Part shown: positions 33,518 through 43,341 of the stretch, in pieces
Numbering within the stretch: the stretch's first letter is position 1
How the letters are laid out: each line of letters starts with the position of its first letter
NCBI GenBank assembly: GCA_963702495.1
Contig: CAVPDA010000002.1
Span: 1 to 47,267, forward strand
Origin: CAVPDA01 sp963702495
GTDB taxonomy: Bacteria > Pseudomonadota > Gammaproteobacteria > Burkholderiales > Rhodocyclaceae
Reading direction: 5' to 3'
Length of the DNA stretch: 47,267 nucleotides
Program-made: the position numbers and the translations under genes
The notes under the pieces: model-generated
What the model was told of the DNA's origin: nothing
Seen by the model: only the letters and a program-made list of their open reading frames with translations
Databases searched by the model: none

Positions 33518-34402
33518 CTAGGGTTTGGCCGGCTGGGCGGCGGCAGGCGGCGCCGCACTCGGGGCGACGCCGACCAGGAAGCGGCCTTCCGACTCGGTCG
33601 GCCGGTCTCTTGCCCAGTCCGGCGTGTCCGCCGGCATACCCGGCCAGGCATGGCGCGGATAGGGATACGCGATGCGGTACCAGGGACGTCCGCCGTGGCA
33701 GCCGTAGCACACGTCGCCCCCGGCAGCCGCGGCCTTCTCGATCGCTTCGGCGTTCAGATAATTCACCTTGTGCCGGCTGGTGCGAATGGCGGCATGGCAG
33801 GTCAGGCAGTTGTTGCCGAAGGTGGCTTTGACCTCGTCCCACGGCCCCGGCAGACCCATGAGCTGATAAGGCATCTGGCCGTGGCATTTGAGGCAGGTCG
33901 ATTCCGGATTGACCTGCTTGCGCAGGGTGTAGCCGGCGTCCTCCTTGCTGGGGGGAATCGGCGCCTCTTCGCGCGGATCGTGCCCCTGGTGGCAGGTATT
34001 GCACCTCAGGCTCATGACGCTCCGGGTGAAGGCGGTGTCGAGGTGCCGGCGATGGAACGTCTCCTGGTCGCCCTGATAGGTGTCGACCTGCTGGTACCAG
34101 GCCTTGGCCGTGGCGGCCTTGACACCGGCCGGCGATGCTTCACGCACCGTGTCGCTCAGCACTTCGGCGTGGCAGGCCAGACACTGCTCGTTGCTTGCCT
34201 GCTCGATCGCGGGCCGGAAATGCAGCGGGCTGTAAACCGCACGCAGGTAATCCGGGCTCTTGAGTGAACTTCGTGCCGCGGGCGCCGCTTGCGATGCAGG
34301 CGGCGGCGTTTGTTCCTCCGCCTGCTGTCCGAACCAAATGCCCAAGCCCGCCGCCGCCGCCAGAATCGCCGCCACCGTCACGGCGAGATGTGAGCTTTTC
34401 AT
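33518..34402 (-). CDS. Pentaheme c-type cytochrome
   Basis: The 294-residue product begins with an uncleaved or cleavable hydrophobic segment (LAVTVAAILAAAAGLGIWFG). Five CxxCH heme motifs follow (Cys at 74, 134, 170, 199 and 232) with extra His residues suited to be axial ligands, and a Pro/Ala-rich tail. The spacing resembles NapC/NrfB-like or short multiheme donors but I cannot name a family. It lies 39 bases upstream of the catalytic subunit and most likely carries electrons between the quinol pool or other periplasmic cytochromes and the molybdoenzyme, taking the place of a membrane anchor subunit. Confidence 0.88.
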   Translation of the reverse strand: MKSSHLAVTVAAILAAAAGLGIWFGQQAEEQTPPPASQAAPAARSSLKSPDYLRAVYSPLHFRPAIEQASNEQCLACHAEVLSDTVREASPAGVKAATAKAWYQQVDTYQGDQETFHRRHLDTAFTRSVMSLRCNTCHQGHDPREEAPIPPSKEDAGYTLRKQVNPESTCLKCHGQMPYQLMGLPGPWDEVKATFGNNCLTCHAAIRTSRHKVNYLNAEAIEKAAAAGGDVCYGCHGGRPWYRIAYPYPRHAWPGMPADTPDWARDRPTESEGRFLVGVAPSAAPPAAAQPAKP

Positions 34403-34519
34403 GCTCTCGCTTCCAGGTTATCCATCTTGCTCGCACGAGCGCCGGTCCCACGCCAGCGCCTGCCCTGCCTCATCCCCATTGCGCCTCGGACCATGCCAGC
34501 CCTGTCCGCAACCTCACGG

Positions 34520-34852
34520 TCACGGAGCGGCTTTGCCGTGCCATCCGCGCAGATCGTAGGGGCCGAGCATTCCCGGGTGATCGAACGGCGTGTACCAGGC
34601 GCCCTGACTGTCGATGAATTTCAGGCTGGGCGGCAGGGGCTCGGAGATCCCGCGCAACGTCTTGGCGCGCCACTCCCCGGATTGCTGGAATCCGCCCAGC
34701 GCAGGCGCGCCTTGCGGCCGTTCGAACGGAACAAGTCCGGCCACCGAAACGGTCCCCTCCGCGACGGCGGGATTCTCCTGTGCCCATGCGGTTCCGGATG
34801 CACCCACGACAAGACCCGCTGCAAGACCCAGACCGACGCGCCGCCAGTTCAT
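34520..34852 (-). CDS. Small exported protein of unknown function, first gene of the reductase operon
   Basis: The 110-residue product has a Sec signal (MNWRRVGLGLAAGLVVGASG, cleavage after AWA). The mature part is Pro/Gly/Trp-rich with SVAGLVPFERPQGAP, SGEWRAKTLRGISEPLPP and the ending FDHPGMLGPYDLRGWHG. I do not recognise a family and it has no Cys, so it is not a heme protein. It lies 117 bases before the cytochrome gene on the same strand and is probably co-transcribed. An in-frame ATG at 34864 is an alternative start. Confidence 0.6.
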   Translation of the reverse strand: MNWRRVGLGLAAGLVVGASGTAWAQENPAVAEGTVSVAGLVPFERPQGAPALGGFQQSGEWRAKTLRGISEPLPPSLKFIDSQGAWYTPFDHPGMLGPYDLRGWHGKAAP

Positions 34853-35128
34853 ACGCGATCCCATTGTTCAGGCAAACGAAGAGTCCGACCAGCGTTCTGG
34901 CGAGGGCAGGGACAGGCCCTGCTTCCGAACCCCCGCAGCATTCTGGTCGAGGGGGCATACCCGATGCCCCGGTTCGGCTTTCGAGCCGAGCCGGAGTGAC
35001 GACCGACACAGCGGCGCCGATGATTCATTGGAGCGTCGATGTTTCCTGCCTCATGCGGTCGAAGGAAACACTTGAACCACGAATGATTTATTAAGCGCGT
35101 ATTTATATGCCGATCCGTCTGTCCGGTG

Positions 35129-35142
35129 TTGATTTGAGTCAA
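35129..35142 (-). promoter_or_regulatory. FNR/ANR-like binding site upstream of the reductase operon
   Basis: TTGATTTGAGTCAA matches the consensus TTGAT-N4-ATCAA at nine of ten fixed positions and is nearly palindromic. It lies in the 308-base gap between the small exported protein gene and the Met-rich gene's terminator, about 277 bases before the former. Anaerobic control of a molybdoenzyme operon would make sense, but the distance implies a long leader. The rest of the gap shows nothing else clear. Confidence 0.5.
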
Positions 35143-35160
35143 AGCGGCGCGGAGCGGACG

Positions 35161-35190
35161 AAAAAAAAGCAGGGGCAAGCCCCTGCTTTT
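35161..35190 (-). terminator. Intrinsic terminator of the Met-rich repeat gene
   Basis: On the minus strand AAAAGCAGGGG and CCCCTGCTTTT form a perfect stem around a 4-base loop, followed by a run of eight T. It starts 23 bases after the stop codon. This is the strongest terminator in the window. Confidence 0.92.
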
Positions 35191-35212
35191 CCTCTGCGAG
35201 AAAGACCGCTGC

Positions 35213-35644
35213 TTACTTCTTGCCTTCCATGCCGGACATGCCGCTCATGCCCTTCTGCTCAGCGGGCTTGGCCTTCGGCGCGTCGGCGGACTTGCCTTTC
35301 TCGTCGCCGCTCATGCCGCTCATCCCTTCCTGCTTTTCGGCATGCTTCTTTTCGCTGGTCTTCTTCTTCTTGGTGGCGGCCTTTTCCTTGCCTTCCATAC
35401 CTTCCATGCCGGACATTCCCTTCTGGCCTTCCATGCCGGACATGCCCTTCTGCTCGCCGGCCATGCCGGACATGCCCTTCTGCTCGCCAGCCATGCCGGA
35501 CATGCCCTTCTGCTCGCCGGCCATGCCGGACATGCCCTTCTGTTCGGCAGCGGGCTTGGCCGCGGCCTTCTCGTCGGCGGCAAAGGAAGCGGTCGCGGCC
35601 AGCGCAACCACGGAGGCAACCAGCACAGAGATCAGTTTGCTCAT
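35213..35644 (-). CDS. Exported Met-rich repeat protein (GMSGM repeats)
   Basis: The 143-residue product has a Sec signal (MSKLISVLVASVVALAATAS, cleavage near FAA-DEK). Nearly all of the rest is low-complexity, rich in Met, Gly, Lys and Glu. The pentapeptide GMSGM occurs seven times, four of them in a regular 10-residue repeat GMSGMAGEQK, and a KKKK-rich stretch separates the last two. There is no Cys or Trp. Met-rich MxxM motifs can bind Cu(I) in periplasmic proteins, so metal binding is possible, but nothing proves it. I do not recognise a named family. The ATG at 35644 fits the signal peptide. Its own terminator follows. Confidence 0.7.
   Translation of the reverse strand: MSKLISVLVASVVALAATASFAADEKAAAKPAAEQKGMSGMAGEQKGMSGMAGEQKGMSGMAGEQKGMSGMEGQKGMSGMEGMEGKEKAATKKKKTSEKKHAEKQEGMSGMSGDEKGKSADAPKAKPAEQKGMSGMSGMEGKK
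35431..35550. repeat. Four tandem 30-bp repeats inside the Met-rich gene
   Basis: The unit beginning CCATGCCGGACATGCCCTTC repeats at 35431, 35461, 35491 and 35521. The first three copies differ by a single base and the fourth diverges in its last ten bases. The near identity, including silent positions, points to recent duplication or slippage. Each unit encodes GMSGMAGEQK or a close variant. Confidence 0.93.
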
Positions 35645-35690
35645 CGGTAATTTCCTCACTTTGATTAGTAGTTGAGAGACGCTGACCACT

Positions 35691-35703
35691 AACAGGTCCT
35701 GTT
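35691..35703. promoter_or_regulatory. Palindromic candidate operator before the Met-rich gene
   Basis: AACAGGTCCTGTT is a perfect inverted repeat around a central T, 47-59 bases upstream of the start at 35644. The location suits a regulator site over or next to the promoter. No regulator is identified. Confidence 0.35.
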
Positions 35704-35841
35704 AAATTGGTCACGCCTTTAACGTGGCACACCTTGCGCGGGTTAACATCGACATCCGATTTTCGCGCCAATATGGAAGAATAATTCGGAAGATCTCCTA
35801 TCTGGCTGAATATAAACGAATGTTTCAATCGGCGGCAGCAT

Positions 35842-36417
35842 CTACGAACGATCGCCAAGCGCCGGACCGGGCAGGACTGGCGCTGCCTCTCGCCACTGAC
35901 CAGGCGCCAGTCCGGCAAGGGTCCACGGCCCGATTGCCCAGCGGATCAGGCGCAGCGTGGGGTGACCGACCTTGGCCGTCATGCGCCTTACCTGGCGATT
36001 CTTGCCCTCGCGCAACCGGATCTCGATCCAGGATGTCGGGATATGACGACGAACACGGATCGGCGGCGTGCGCGGCCATAGCCCGGATGGTTCCGGAATC
36101 GACCGCGCGGCGCAGGGCAGCGAGGTGAAATCGCCGAGATCGACCCCGCTTCGCAGCGCACCGAGTGCAGCCTGAGTCGGCACTCCTTCGACCTGTGCCC
36201 AGTAGGTCTTGGTCATCTTGCCGCGGGGATCGGTGATGCGCTGCTGAACATCACCGTCATCCGTGAGAACCAGCAGTCCTTCGCTGTCCGCATCGAGCCG
36301 GCCGGCGGCATAAACGGCGGGGACCGGCACGAATTCAGCGAGCCCCGGCCGCCCACCTTCGCTCGTAAACTGCGAAAGCACCCCGAACGGCTTGTTGAAG
36401 AGGATGATGCGGCTCAA
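35842..36417 (-). CDS. rluE: 23S rRNA pseudouridine synthase, RsuA/RluE family
   Basis: The 191-residue enzyme lacks an S4 domain. It has the RsuA-family motifs LFNKPFGVLSQF, the catalytic-loop GRLDADSEGLLVLTDDG (Asp42), KTYWAQVEG and the C-terminal EIRLREGKNRQVRRM ... GHPTLRLIR. Short length and lack of S4 fit RluE, which modifies U2457 of 23S rRNA in E. coli. It follows aceK by 34 bases on the same strand. Confidence 0.88.
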   Translation of the reverse strand: MSRIILFNKPFGVLSQFTSEGGRPGLAEFVPVPAVYAAGRLDADSEGLLVLTDDGDVQQRITDPRGKMTKTYWAQVEGVPTQAALGALRSGVDLGDFTSLPCAARSIPEPSGLWPRTPPIRVRRHIPTSWIEIRLREGKNRQVRRMTAKVGHPTLRLIRWAIGPWTLAGLAPGQWREAAPVLPGPALGDRS

Positions 36418-36451
36418 TCGAGCCCTGCCCGCAGCGGCTCGGTCGGCAAGG

Positions 36452-38278
36452 TCAGGCGGTTTCGCGCTCCCGCGCAGCCGCGTCGTCGGCGGATTCAGCC
36501 GTGCACGAGGGCAGCCCGAAGATGTTGCAGAAACGCAATGATTCCGGATAGGGGAAGAAATCCACGATGATCCCGCTGCGGATGTTCTTCTGCGCCTCCT
36601 GCCAGAACTCCGGTCCCAGCAGGTCGGCGTGATAGCGCATGAAAAGCTTCCGGATCAGCGGTGAGCCCAGCAGGAAGGTGGCCCATTCCTCGGGAAAGAC
36701 GTCGTTCCTGGCCACCGAATACCAGACCTCTCCCGACATCTCGTCCTCCAGGGACGGCGCCGGCGGGATGCGGCGGAAGTTGCAGTCGGTGACATATTCG
36801 ATCTCGTCGTAGTCGTAGAAGACGACCCGGCCGAAGCGGGTTACGCCGAAGTTCTTCCACAGCATGTCGCCCGGGAAGATGTTGGCCGCTGCCAGTTCCC
36901 GGATCGCATTGCCGTACTCCCGCACCGCATGGTCGGACTGTTCCTCGTCGGCTCCATCGAGATGGATATTGAGCGGGATCATGCGCAGTTCGATATAGAG
37001 GTGCTTGATGATCAGGGTATTGGCTTCCTCCTCGATCAAGGACGGGGCCAACCTGCGCAGTTCATCCAGCAGGGTTTGACTGAAGCGCGCCTTGGGCAGG
37101 GCAACGTCCGAAAACTCCAGCGTATCGGCCATGCGCCCCACCCGGTCCACCTGCTTCACCAGCAGATACTTGGACTTGACGGTGGCGCGGTCGGTGTCCT
37201 TGGACGAGCCGAACACATCCTTGATGATCTTGAAAACGTAGGGGTAGGAGGGCAGCGTGAACACCAGCATGACCATGCCGGGGATGCCCGGCGCGACGAC
37301 GAACTCGTCCTGCGAGTGCCGCAGGTGGTGCATCACGTCGCGGTAGAACATGGTCTTGCCCTGTTTTTGCAGGCCCAGCATGGTATAGAGCTCCGCCCGC
37401 GGCTTGCCGGGCATGATCCCGGCCAGGAAATCGACGTAGGCGGAGGGCACCTCCATGTCCACCATGAAGTAGGCCCGGCTCAGGCTGAACAGCGTGACGA
37501 TGCGGCGGAATTCCATCAACACCGCATCCAGCGTCAAGCGGCCGTTGGCGTCGTGCAGCACGGGAACGGCGAACGGGTACTCCTGGTTGCCGTTCAATAC
37601 CTTGCCGATGACATAGGCGCCCTTGTTGCGGTAGAAGGCGGAGCTGAGTACCTGGATCTGCAGGTTCGGCTCATCGCGCGGCCAGCCCCCGAGATGCCGC
37701 TTGATGGAGGCGACCATGTAGCCGACGTCGCGATCGATATCGGCAAAAGGACACTGCCAGCCGAAATCGAGGAAGACCTGGCGCAGGGTTCGCCGCAGAC
37801 CGTCGCGCTGGGGATAGTAGCTGCGATAGGTGGGCGGATCGGATTCGATGTAGTCGGTGGAGATGGCGGGCCGGTAGAAGATGAAATCGTTGTTGAAATA
37901 GGTGCGGTGCATGATGCGGCAGAACACCGAGTTGAAGAACGTCTCGGCCAGTTCCGGCTGCTTGTGGTTGACGAGCAGTCCGATGTAGAACAGCTTCGCC
38001 TGCTGCCAGGTCGGGCTGTCCAGCAGGTCCGCGTGAAACTCGGCATGCAGGCGCTCCACCGTCTCCTTGACACGCTCGTCATAGAACTGGATGCGCTCCT
38101 TGACGGCGCGCTGCTGCGCCTGCCAATCCGCCGTGTCGAATCGCTCCTTCGCCAGCCGGCTCACTTCCCGGAACAGCCGGTAATGCTTGATGAACCCGTC
38201 CAGCATGGCCTGGGCGATTCGCTGGGCGGCGGGATTCTGGGTTGCTGGAAACTCGGACTGGTTCGACATCTTCGACAT
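36452..38278 (-). CDS. aceK: Isocitrate dehydrogenase kinase/phosphatase
   Basis: AceK both phosphorylates and dephosphorylates isocitrate dehydrogenase, steering carbon to the glyoxylate shunt. The 608-residue protein has the family blocks FYDERVKETVERLHAEF, YFNNDFIFYRPAISTDYI, AYFMVDMEVPSAYVDFL, the ATP-binding MVMLVFTLPSYPYVFKIIKD and FPGDMLWKNFGVTRFGRVVF followed by YDYDEIEY (metal-binding DYDE). It is divergent from icd, its target, 388 bases away. That gap has AT-rich stretches near 38460-38480 but no promoter I would commit to. No aceA or aceB is present here. Confidence 0.97.
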   Translation of the reverse strand: MSKMSNQSEFPATQNPAAQRIAQAMLDGFIKHYRLFREVSRLAKERFDTADWQAQQRAVKERIQFYDERVKETVERLHAEFHADLLDSPTWQQAKLFYIGLLVNHKQPELAETFFNSVFCRIMHRTYFNNDFIFYRPAISTDYIESDPPTYRSYYPQRDGLRRTLRQVFLDFGWQCPFADIDRDVGYMVASIKRHLGGWPRDEPNLQIQVLSSAFYRNKGAYVIGKVLNGNQEYPFAVPVLHDANGRLTLDAVLMEFRRIVTLFSLSRAYFMVDMEVPSAYVDFLAGIMPGKPRAELYTMLGLQKQGKTMFYRDVMHHLRHSQDEFVVAPGIPGMVMLVFTLPSYPYVFKIIKDVFGSSKDTDRATVKSKYLLVKQVDRVGRMADTLEFSDVALPKARFSQTLLDELRRLAPSLIEEEANTLIIKHLYIELRMIPLNIHLDGADEEQSDHAVREYGNAIRELAAANIFPGDMLWKNFGVTRFGRVVFYDYDEIEYVTDCNFRRIPPAPSLEDEMSGEVWYSVARNDVFPEEWATFLLGSPLIRKLFMRYHADLLGPEFWQEAQKNIRSGIIVDFFPYPESLRFCNIFGLPSCTAESADDAAARERETA

Positions 38279-38666
38279 GCACTCCTGTGAATCGGATGGT
38301 GGCGACAGGCGTCAAGCGGGCCGGCAGCGACTGCCGCGGACCCGCGATCGCGCCGCGGCCTCTGGGTATCACTATGATTTATCGGGACTACCCATTCTCA
38401 TGACGGTCCTCGCGGGAGTCCCCGCCGGGGCACCGTGCGGCTAGCCCATCAGAAGGATTTACGAGATAATAAAAAAAGTAAAGCGGCCGGGCACGGAAAT
38501 TCGCCCGACCCAATCGGCTTGGACGGCCGTCACGTCGCTCCAGGCCCGACCGCCGCCAGTGTTTCCGGGTCTGCCCCAAGTGCCGAGCACGGCGTGGGGC
38601 AATCTTGTCCCGGGGGTAAGCGTGGCACCGCCCGCAGCATTCTTCGCCAACACGAGAGGGATCAGC

Positions 38667-39899
38667 ATGACCGCATACGCCAAGATAAAGGTACCGCAAG
38701 ACGGCAAGAAAATCGTTCCCGGGCAGCCGATGCCGGACAATCCCATCATTCCCTACATCGAAGGCGACGGCATCGGCATCGACATCACGCCGGTGATGAA
38801 GGCTGTGGTGGACGCAGCGGTGCAGAAGGCCTATGGCGGGAAGAAGCAGATTCACTGGATGGAAGTCTATGCCGGGGAGAAATCCACCAAGATCTACGGC
38901 GCCGACGTCTGGCTGCCGGAAGAGACGCTGGCCGCACTCAAGGAATTCAGCGTCTCGATCAAGGGTCCGATGACCACGCCGGTCGGCGGCGGCATCCGTT
39001 CGCTCAACGTGGCGCTGCGGCAGGAACTCGACCTCTATCAATGCGTGCGGCCGGTGCGTTACTTCAAGGGCGTACCCTCCCCCCTGAAAGACCCGACCAG
39101 GACGGACATGGTGATCTTCCGCGAGAACACGGAGGACATCTACGCCGGCATCGAATGGGCAGCCGAATCCGACGGCGCCCGGAAACTCATCAAATTCCTG
39201 CAGGACGAGATGGGGGTCAAGAAGATCCGCTTCCCCGGCACTTCCGGCATCGGCATCAAGCCCGTGTCGCGCGAAGGGACCGAGCGCCTGGTGCGCGCCG
39301 CCATCAAGTACGCGATCGACAACAAGCGCAAGTCGGTCACGATCGTACACAAGGGCAACATCATGAAGTTCACCGAGGGCGGCTTCCGCGACTGGGCCTA
39401 TGCCCTGGCGAAGAACGAGTTCGGCGCCGTGCCGATCGACGGCGGCCCGTGGTGCAAGCTGCCCAATGGCATCGTCGTCAAGGATGCCATCGCCGACGCC
39501 TTCCTGCAGCAGATCCTGTTGCGCCCGGCAGAGTACGATGTGATCGCCACCCTCAACCTGAATGGCGACTACATTTCGGATGCGCTGGCGGCCCAGGTGG
39601 GCGGCATCGGAATCGCCCCCGGTGCCAACATCTCCGACGTCTATGCCATATTCGAGGCCACCCACGGCACGGCACCGAAGTACGCCGGCAAGGACTACGT
39701 CAATCCGGGCTCCCTGATTCTCTCGGCCGAAATGATGCTGCGCCACATGGGCTGGAAGGAAGCGGCCGATCTGATCGTAAAGGCGATGGAAGCGGCGATC
39801 GGCGACAAGGTCGTGACCTATGATTTCGCACGCCTGATGGAGGGCGCCACGGAAGTGTCCTGCTCCAAGTTCGGTCAGGCGATGATCGACCGCATGTGA
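38667..39899 (+). CDS. icd: NADP-dependent isocitrate dehydrogenase
   Basis: The TCA-cycle enzyme converts isocitrate to 2-oxoglutarate with NADP. The 410-residue protein has PYIEGDGIGIDITPVM, the AceK phosphorylation site Ser112 in GGGIRSLNVALRQELDLY, the catalytic VIFRENTEDIYAGIEW and VTIVHKGNIMKFTEGGF, and the NADP-binding ATHGTAPKYAG region. The frame is open upstream, but ATG at 38667 (MTAYAKIKVP) matches the family start. The presence of the phosphorylatable Ser fits with the divergent aceK gene. Confidence 0.97.
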   Translation: MTAYAKIKVPQDGKKIVPGQPMPDNPIIPYIEGDGIGIDITPVMKAVVDAAVQKAYGGKKQIHWMEVYAGEKSTKIYGADVWLPEETLAALKEFSVSIKGPMTTPVGGGIRSLNVALRQELDLYQCVRPVRYFKGVPSPLKDPTRTDMVIFRENTEDIYAGIEWAAESDGARKLIKFLQDEMGVKKIRFPGTSGIGIKPVSREGTERLVRAAIKYAIDNKRKSVTIVHKGNIMKFTEGGFRDWAYALAKNEFGAVPIDGGPWCKLPNGIVVKDAIADAFLQQILLRPAEYDVIATLNLNGDYISDALAAQVGGIGIAPGANISDVYAIFEATHGTAPKYAGKDYVNPGSLILSAEMMLRHMGWKEAADLIVKAMEAAIGDKVVTYDFARLMEGATEVSCSKFGQAMIDRM

Positions 39900-39935
39900 G
39901 CGCCAAGCCGGGCGCAACGCCCCTCGGGAAGACGC

Positions 39936-39959
39936 GACGGGCCCGCATGCGGGCCCGTC
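39936..39959 (+). terminator. Hairpin after icd
   Basis: GACGGGCCCGC and its complement form a perfect stem with a minimal loop (whole element self-complementary), 37 bases after the icd stop and followed by TCC without a real T tract. Probably the icd terminator. Confidence 0.6.
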
Positions 39960-40002
39960 TCCTTGGCGGTTCACTTCGTGGCGCCGCCCGTCGCCGATGC
40001 GA

Positions 40003-40036
40003 ACAAAAAACCCGGCGGGAGAACCGGCCGGGTTTT
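40003..40036 (-). terminator. Intrinsic terminator of the cold-shock gene
   Basis: On the minus strand AAAACCCGGC pairs with GCCGGGTTTT and is followed by further T, 50 bases after the stop of the cold-shock gene. Confidence 0.85.
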
Positions 40037-40085
40037 CTAAGCCTGCGCCACGGGGTTGCCGCGCCGCAGCCGGAACTTCAAGCCG

Positions 40086-40289
40086 TCAAGCCGCCTGAAT
40101 GTTCGACGCCTGCTTTCCTTTCGGCCCCTGCGTCACTTCGAAAGAGACTTTCTGCCCCTCCTTCAGTGTCTTGAAGCCGGCCATGTTGATGGCGGAGAAA
40201 TGCGCGAACAGGTCTTCACTGCCGTCATCCGGAGTGATGAAACCATATCCCTTAGCGTCGTTGAACCATTTCACAGTACCCGTTGCCAT
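40086..40289 (-). CDS. cspA: CspA-family cold-shock protein
   Basis: The 67-residue product is a single cold-shock domain with both RNA-binding motifs, KGYGFITPDDG (RNP1) and DLFAHFSAI (RNP2), and the usual WFNDAKG and QKVSFEV blocks. It acts as an RNA chaperone. A GAGGAAAG ribosome-binding site precedes the ATG. The 398-base gap to clpS has room for a long 5' leader of the kind that controls cold-shock mRNAs, but I could not define one. The csp-clpS-clpA neighbourhood is common in proteobacteria. Confidence 0.95.
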   Translation of the reverse strand: MATGTVKWFNDAKGYGFITPDDGSEDLFAHFSAINMAGFKTLKEGQKVSFEVTQGPKGKQASNIQAA

Positions 40290-40653
40290 ATAAAGCTTTC
40301 CTCATATTGCGTATTACAAGCAGGCTTAACGCCCCTCATGTTTGACCTGCAAGACACACCAGGCATGGGAACCAAGCGGGTTTCAAGCGGAGTTGAAGCG
40401 CAGCGGACCGATGACACGGAGGAACTTGAGCCAAACACGGGTGACCTTTTACGCCTCTTCTTCCGCACTCGTCAAGCATTTTCGCCTCGCGCCGCGATGC
40501 TGCAGGACAGCAATGCGCAAGGCGCATCGAGTGCGCGATCGAAAAAATGCTGCCGATGCCGGTTCGATGCAACGCGAATCGGCCCATGGATGGGGTCAAT
40601 GATTCGGTCTATTCTCCCATTGGAAAGGGGAATGCACCGCGACGCATTCGATC

Positions 40654-40681
40654 TTGCGCAACGGGGAATTGTGTTTAGAAT
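40654..40681 (+). promoter_or_regulatory. Candidate promoter of clpS-clpA
   Basis: TTGCGC (40654-40659) and TAGAAT (40676-40681) are 16 bases apart. The -10 ends only six bases before the clpS ATG, so transcription would start at or next to the start codon. No Shine-Dalgarno sequence lies close to the ATG, which would fit a leaderless message. Confidence 0.4.
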
Positions 40682-40687
40682 TGATCC

Positions 40688-40996
40688 ATGGCTACGCGTA
40701 AGCAGGACGAGTCTGTGCTCGAGGTGGAGCAGGCCAAAACCAAGCCGCCTCCCCTCTTCAAAGTGCTACTGCTTAACGACGATTACACGCCGATGGATTT
40801 TGTGGTCCTGGTGCTGCAAAAATTCTTCTCCTTGAGTCGCGAACAAGCGACGCGCATCATGCTCAAAGTGCACAAGGAAGGTGTGGGCGTCTGCGGCGTG
40901 TATCCGAAGGATATCGCCGCAAGCAAAGTCGAACAGGTCAGCGCTTATGCGCGCGAGCACCAACATCCGCTGGCGTGCGTAATGGAGGAAAGTTGA
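40688..40996 (+). CDS. clpS: ATP-dependent Clp protease adaptor ClpS
   Basis: ClpS delivers N-degron substrates to ClpAP. The 102-residue protein has PPLFKVLLLNDDYTPMDFVV (with the Asn-Asp of the N-degron pocket), the LSREQATRIMLKVHKEG block and the GVYPKDIAASKVEQVSAYAR ... HPLACVME ending. It is directly upstream of clpA; the clpA start lies one base after the clpS stop. Confidence 0.96.
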   Translation: MATRKQDESVLEVEQAKTKPPPLFKVLLLNDDYTPMDFVVLVLQKFFSLSREQATRIMLKVHKEGVGVCGVYPKDIAASKVEQVSAYAREHQHPLACVMEES

Positions 40997-40997
40997 G

Positions 40998-43266
<2,269 letters not shown>

Positions 43267-43287
43267 TTCCCACCCATCCGAACCACT

Positions 43288-43316
43288 GGCGGCGCGTCAT
43301 CGCCGCCATTTTTTTG
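43288..43316 (+). terminator. Intrinsic terminator of clpS-clpA
   Basis: GGCGGCG and CGCCGCC pair around a 6-base loop and are followed by ATTTTTTT, 22 bases after the clpA stop. Confidence 0.9.
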
Positions 43317-43341
43317 CGTTGCCTCTTTGGAGCCCCGGACC

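Noticed and set aside
29198..34267. A continuous open frame of 1689 codons on the plus strand
   Set aside because: It lies exactly opposite the reductase operon genes, which have clear motifs. The translation is composition-biased with no domains, a known artefact of high-GC codon use.
35431..35550. CRISPR-like array of 30-bp repeats
   Set aside because: Units are head to tail with no variable spacers and lie in one reading frame, so they are coding repeats.
35220..35675. Plus-strand frame with MPDMPFCSPA repeats
   Set aside because: It is the mirror of the tandem repeats in the Met-rich gene. The minus strand has a signal peptide, terminator and start context, the plus strand does not.
35720..35760. 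TGGCAC followed by TTGC (sigma-54-like) at about 35734
   Set aside because: The offset between the GG and GC elements is 10 bases and not 12, and it points away from the Met-rich gene.
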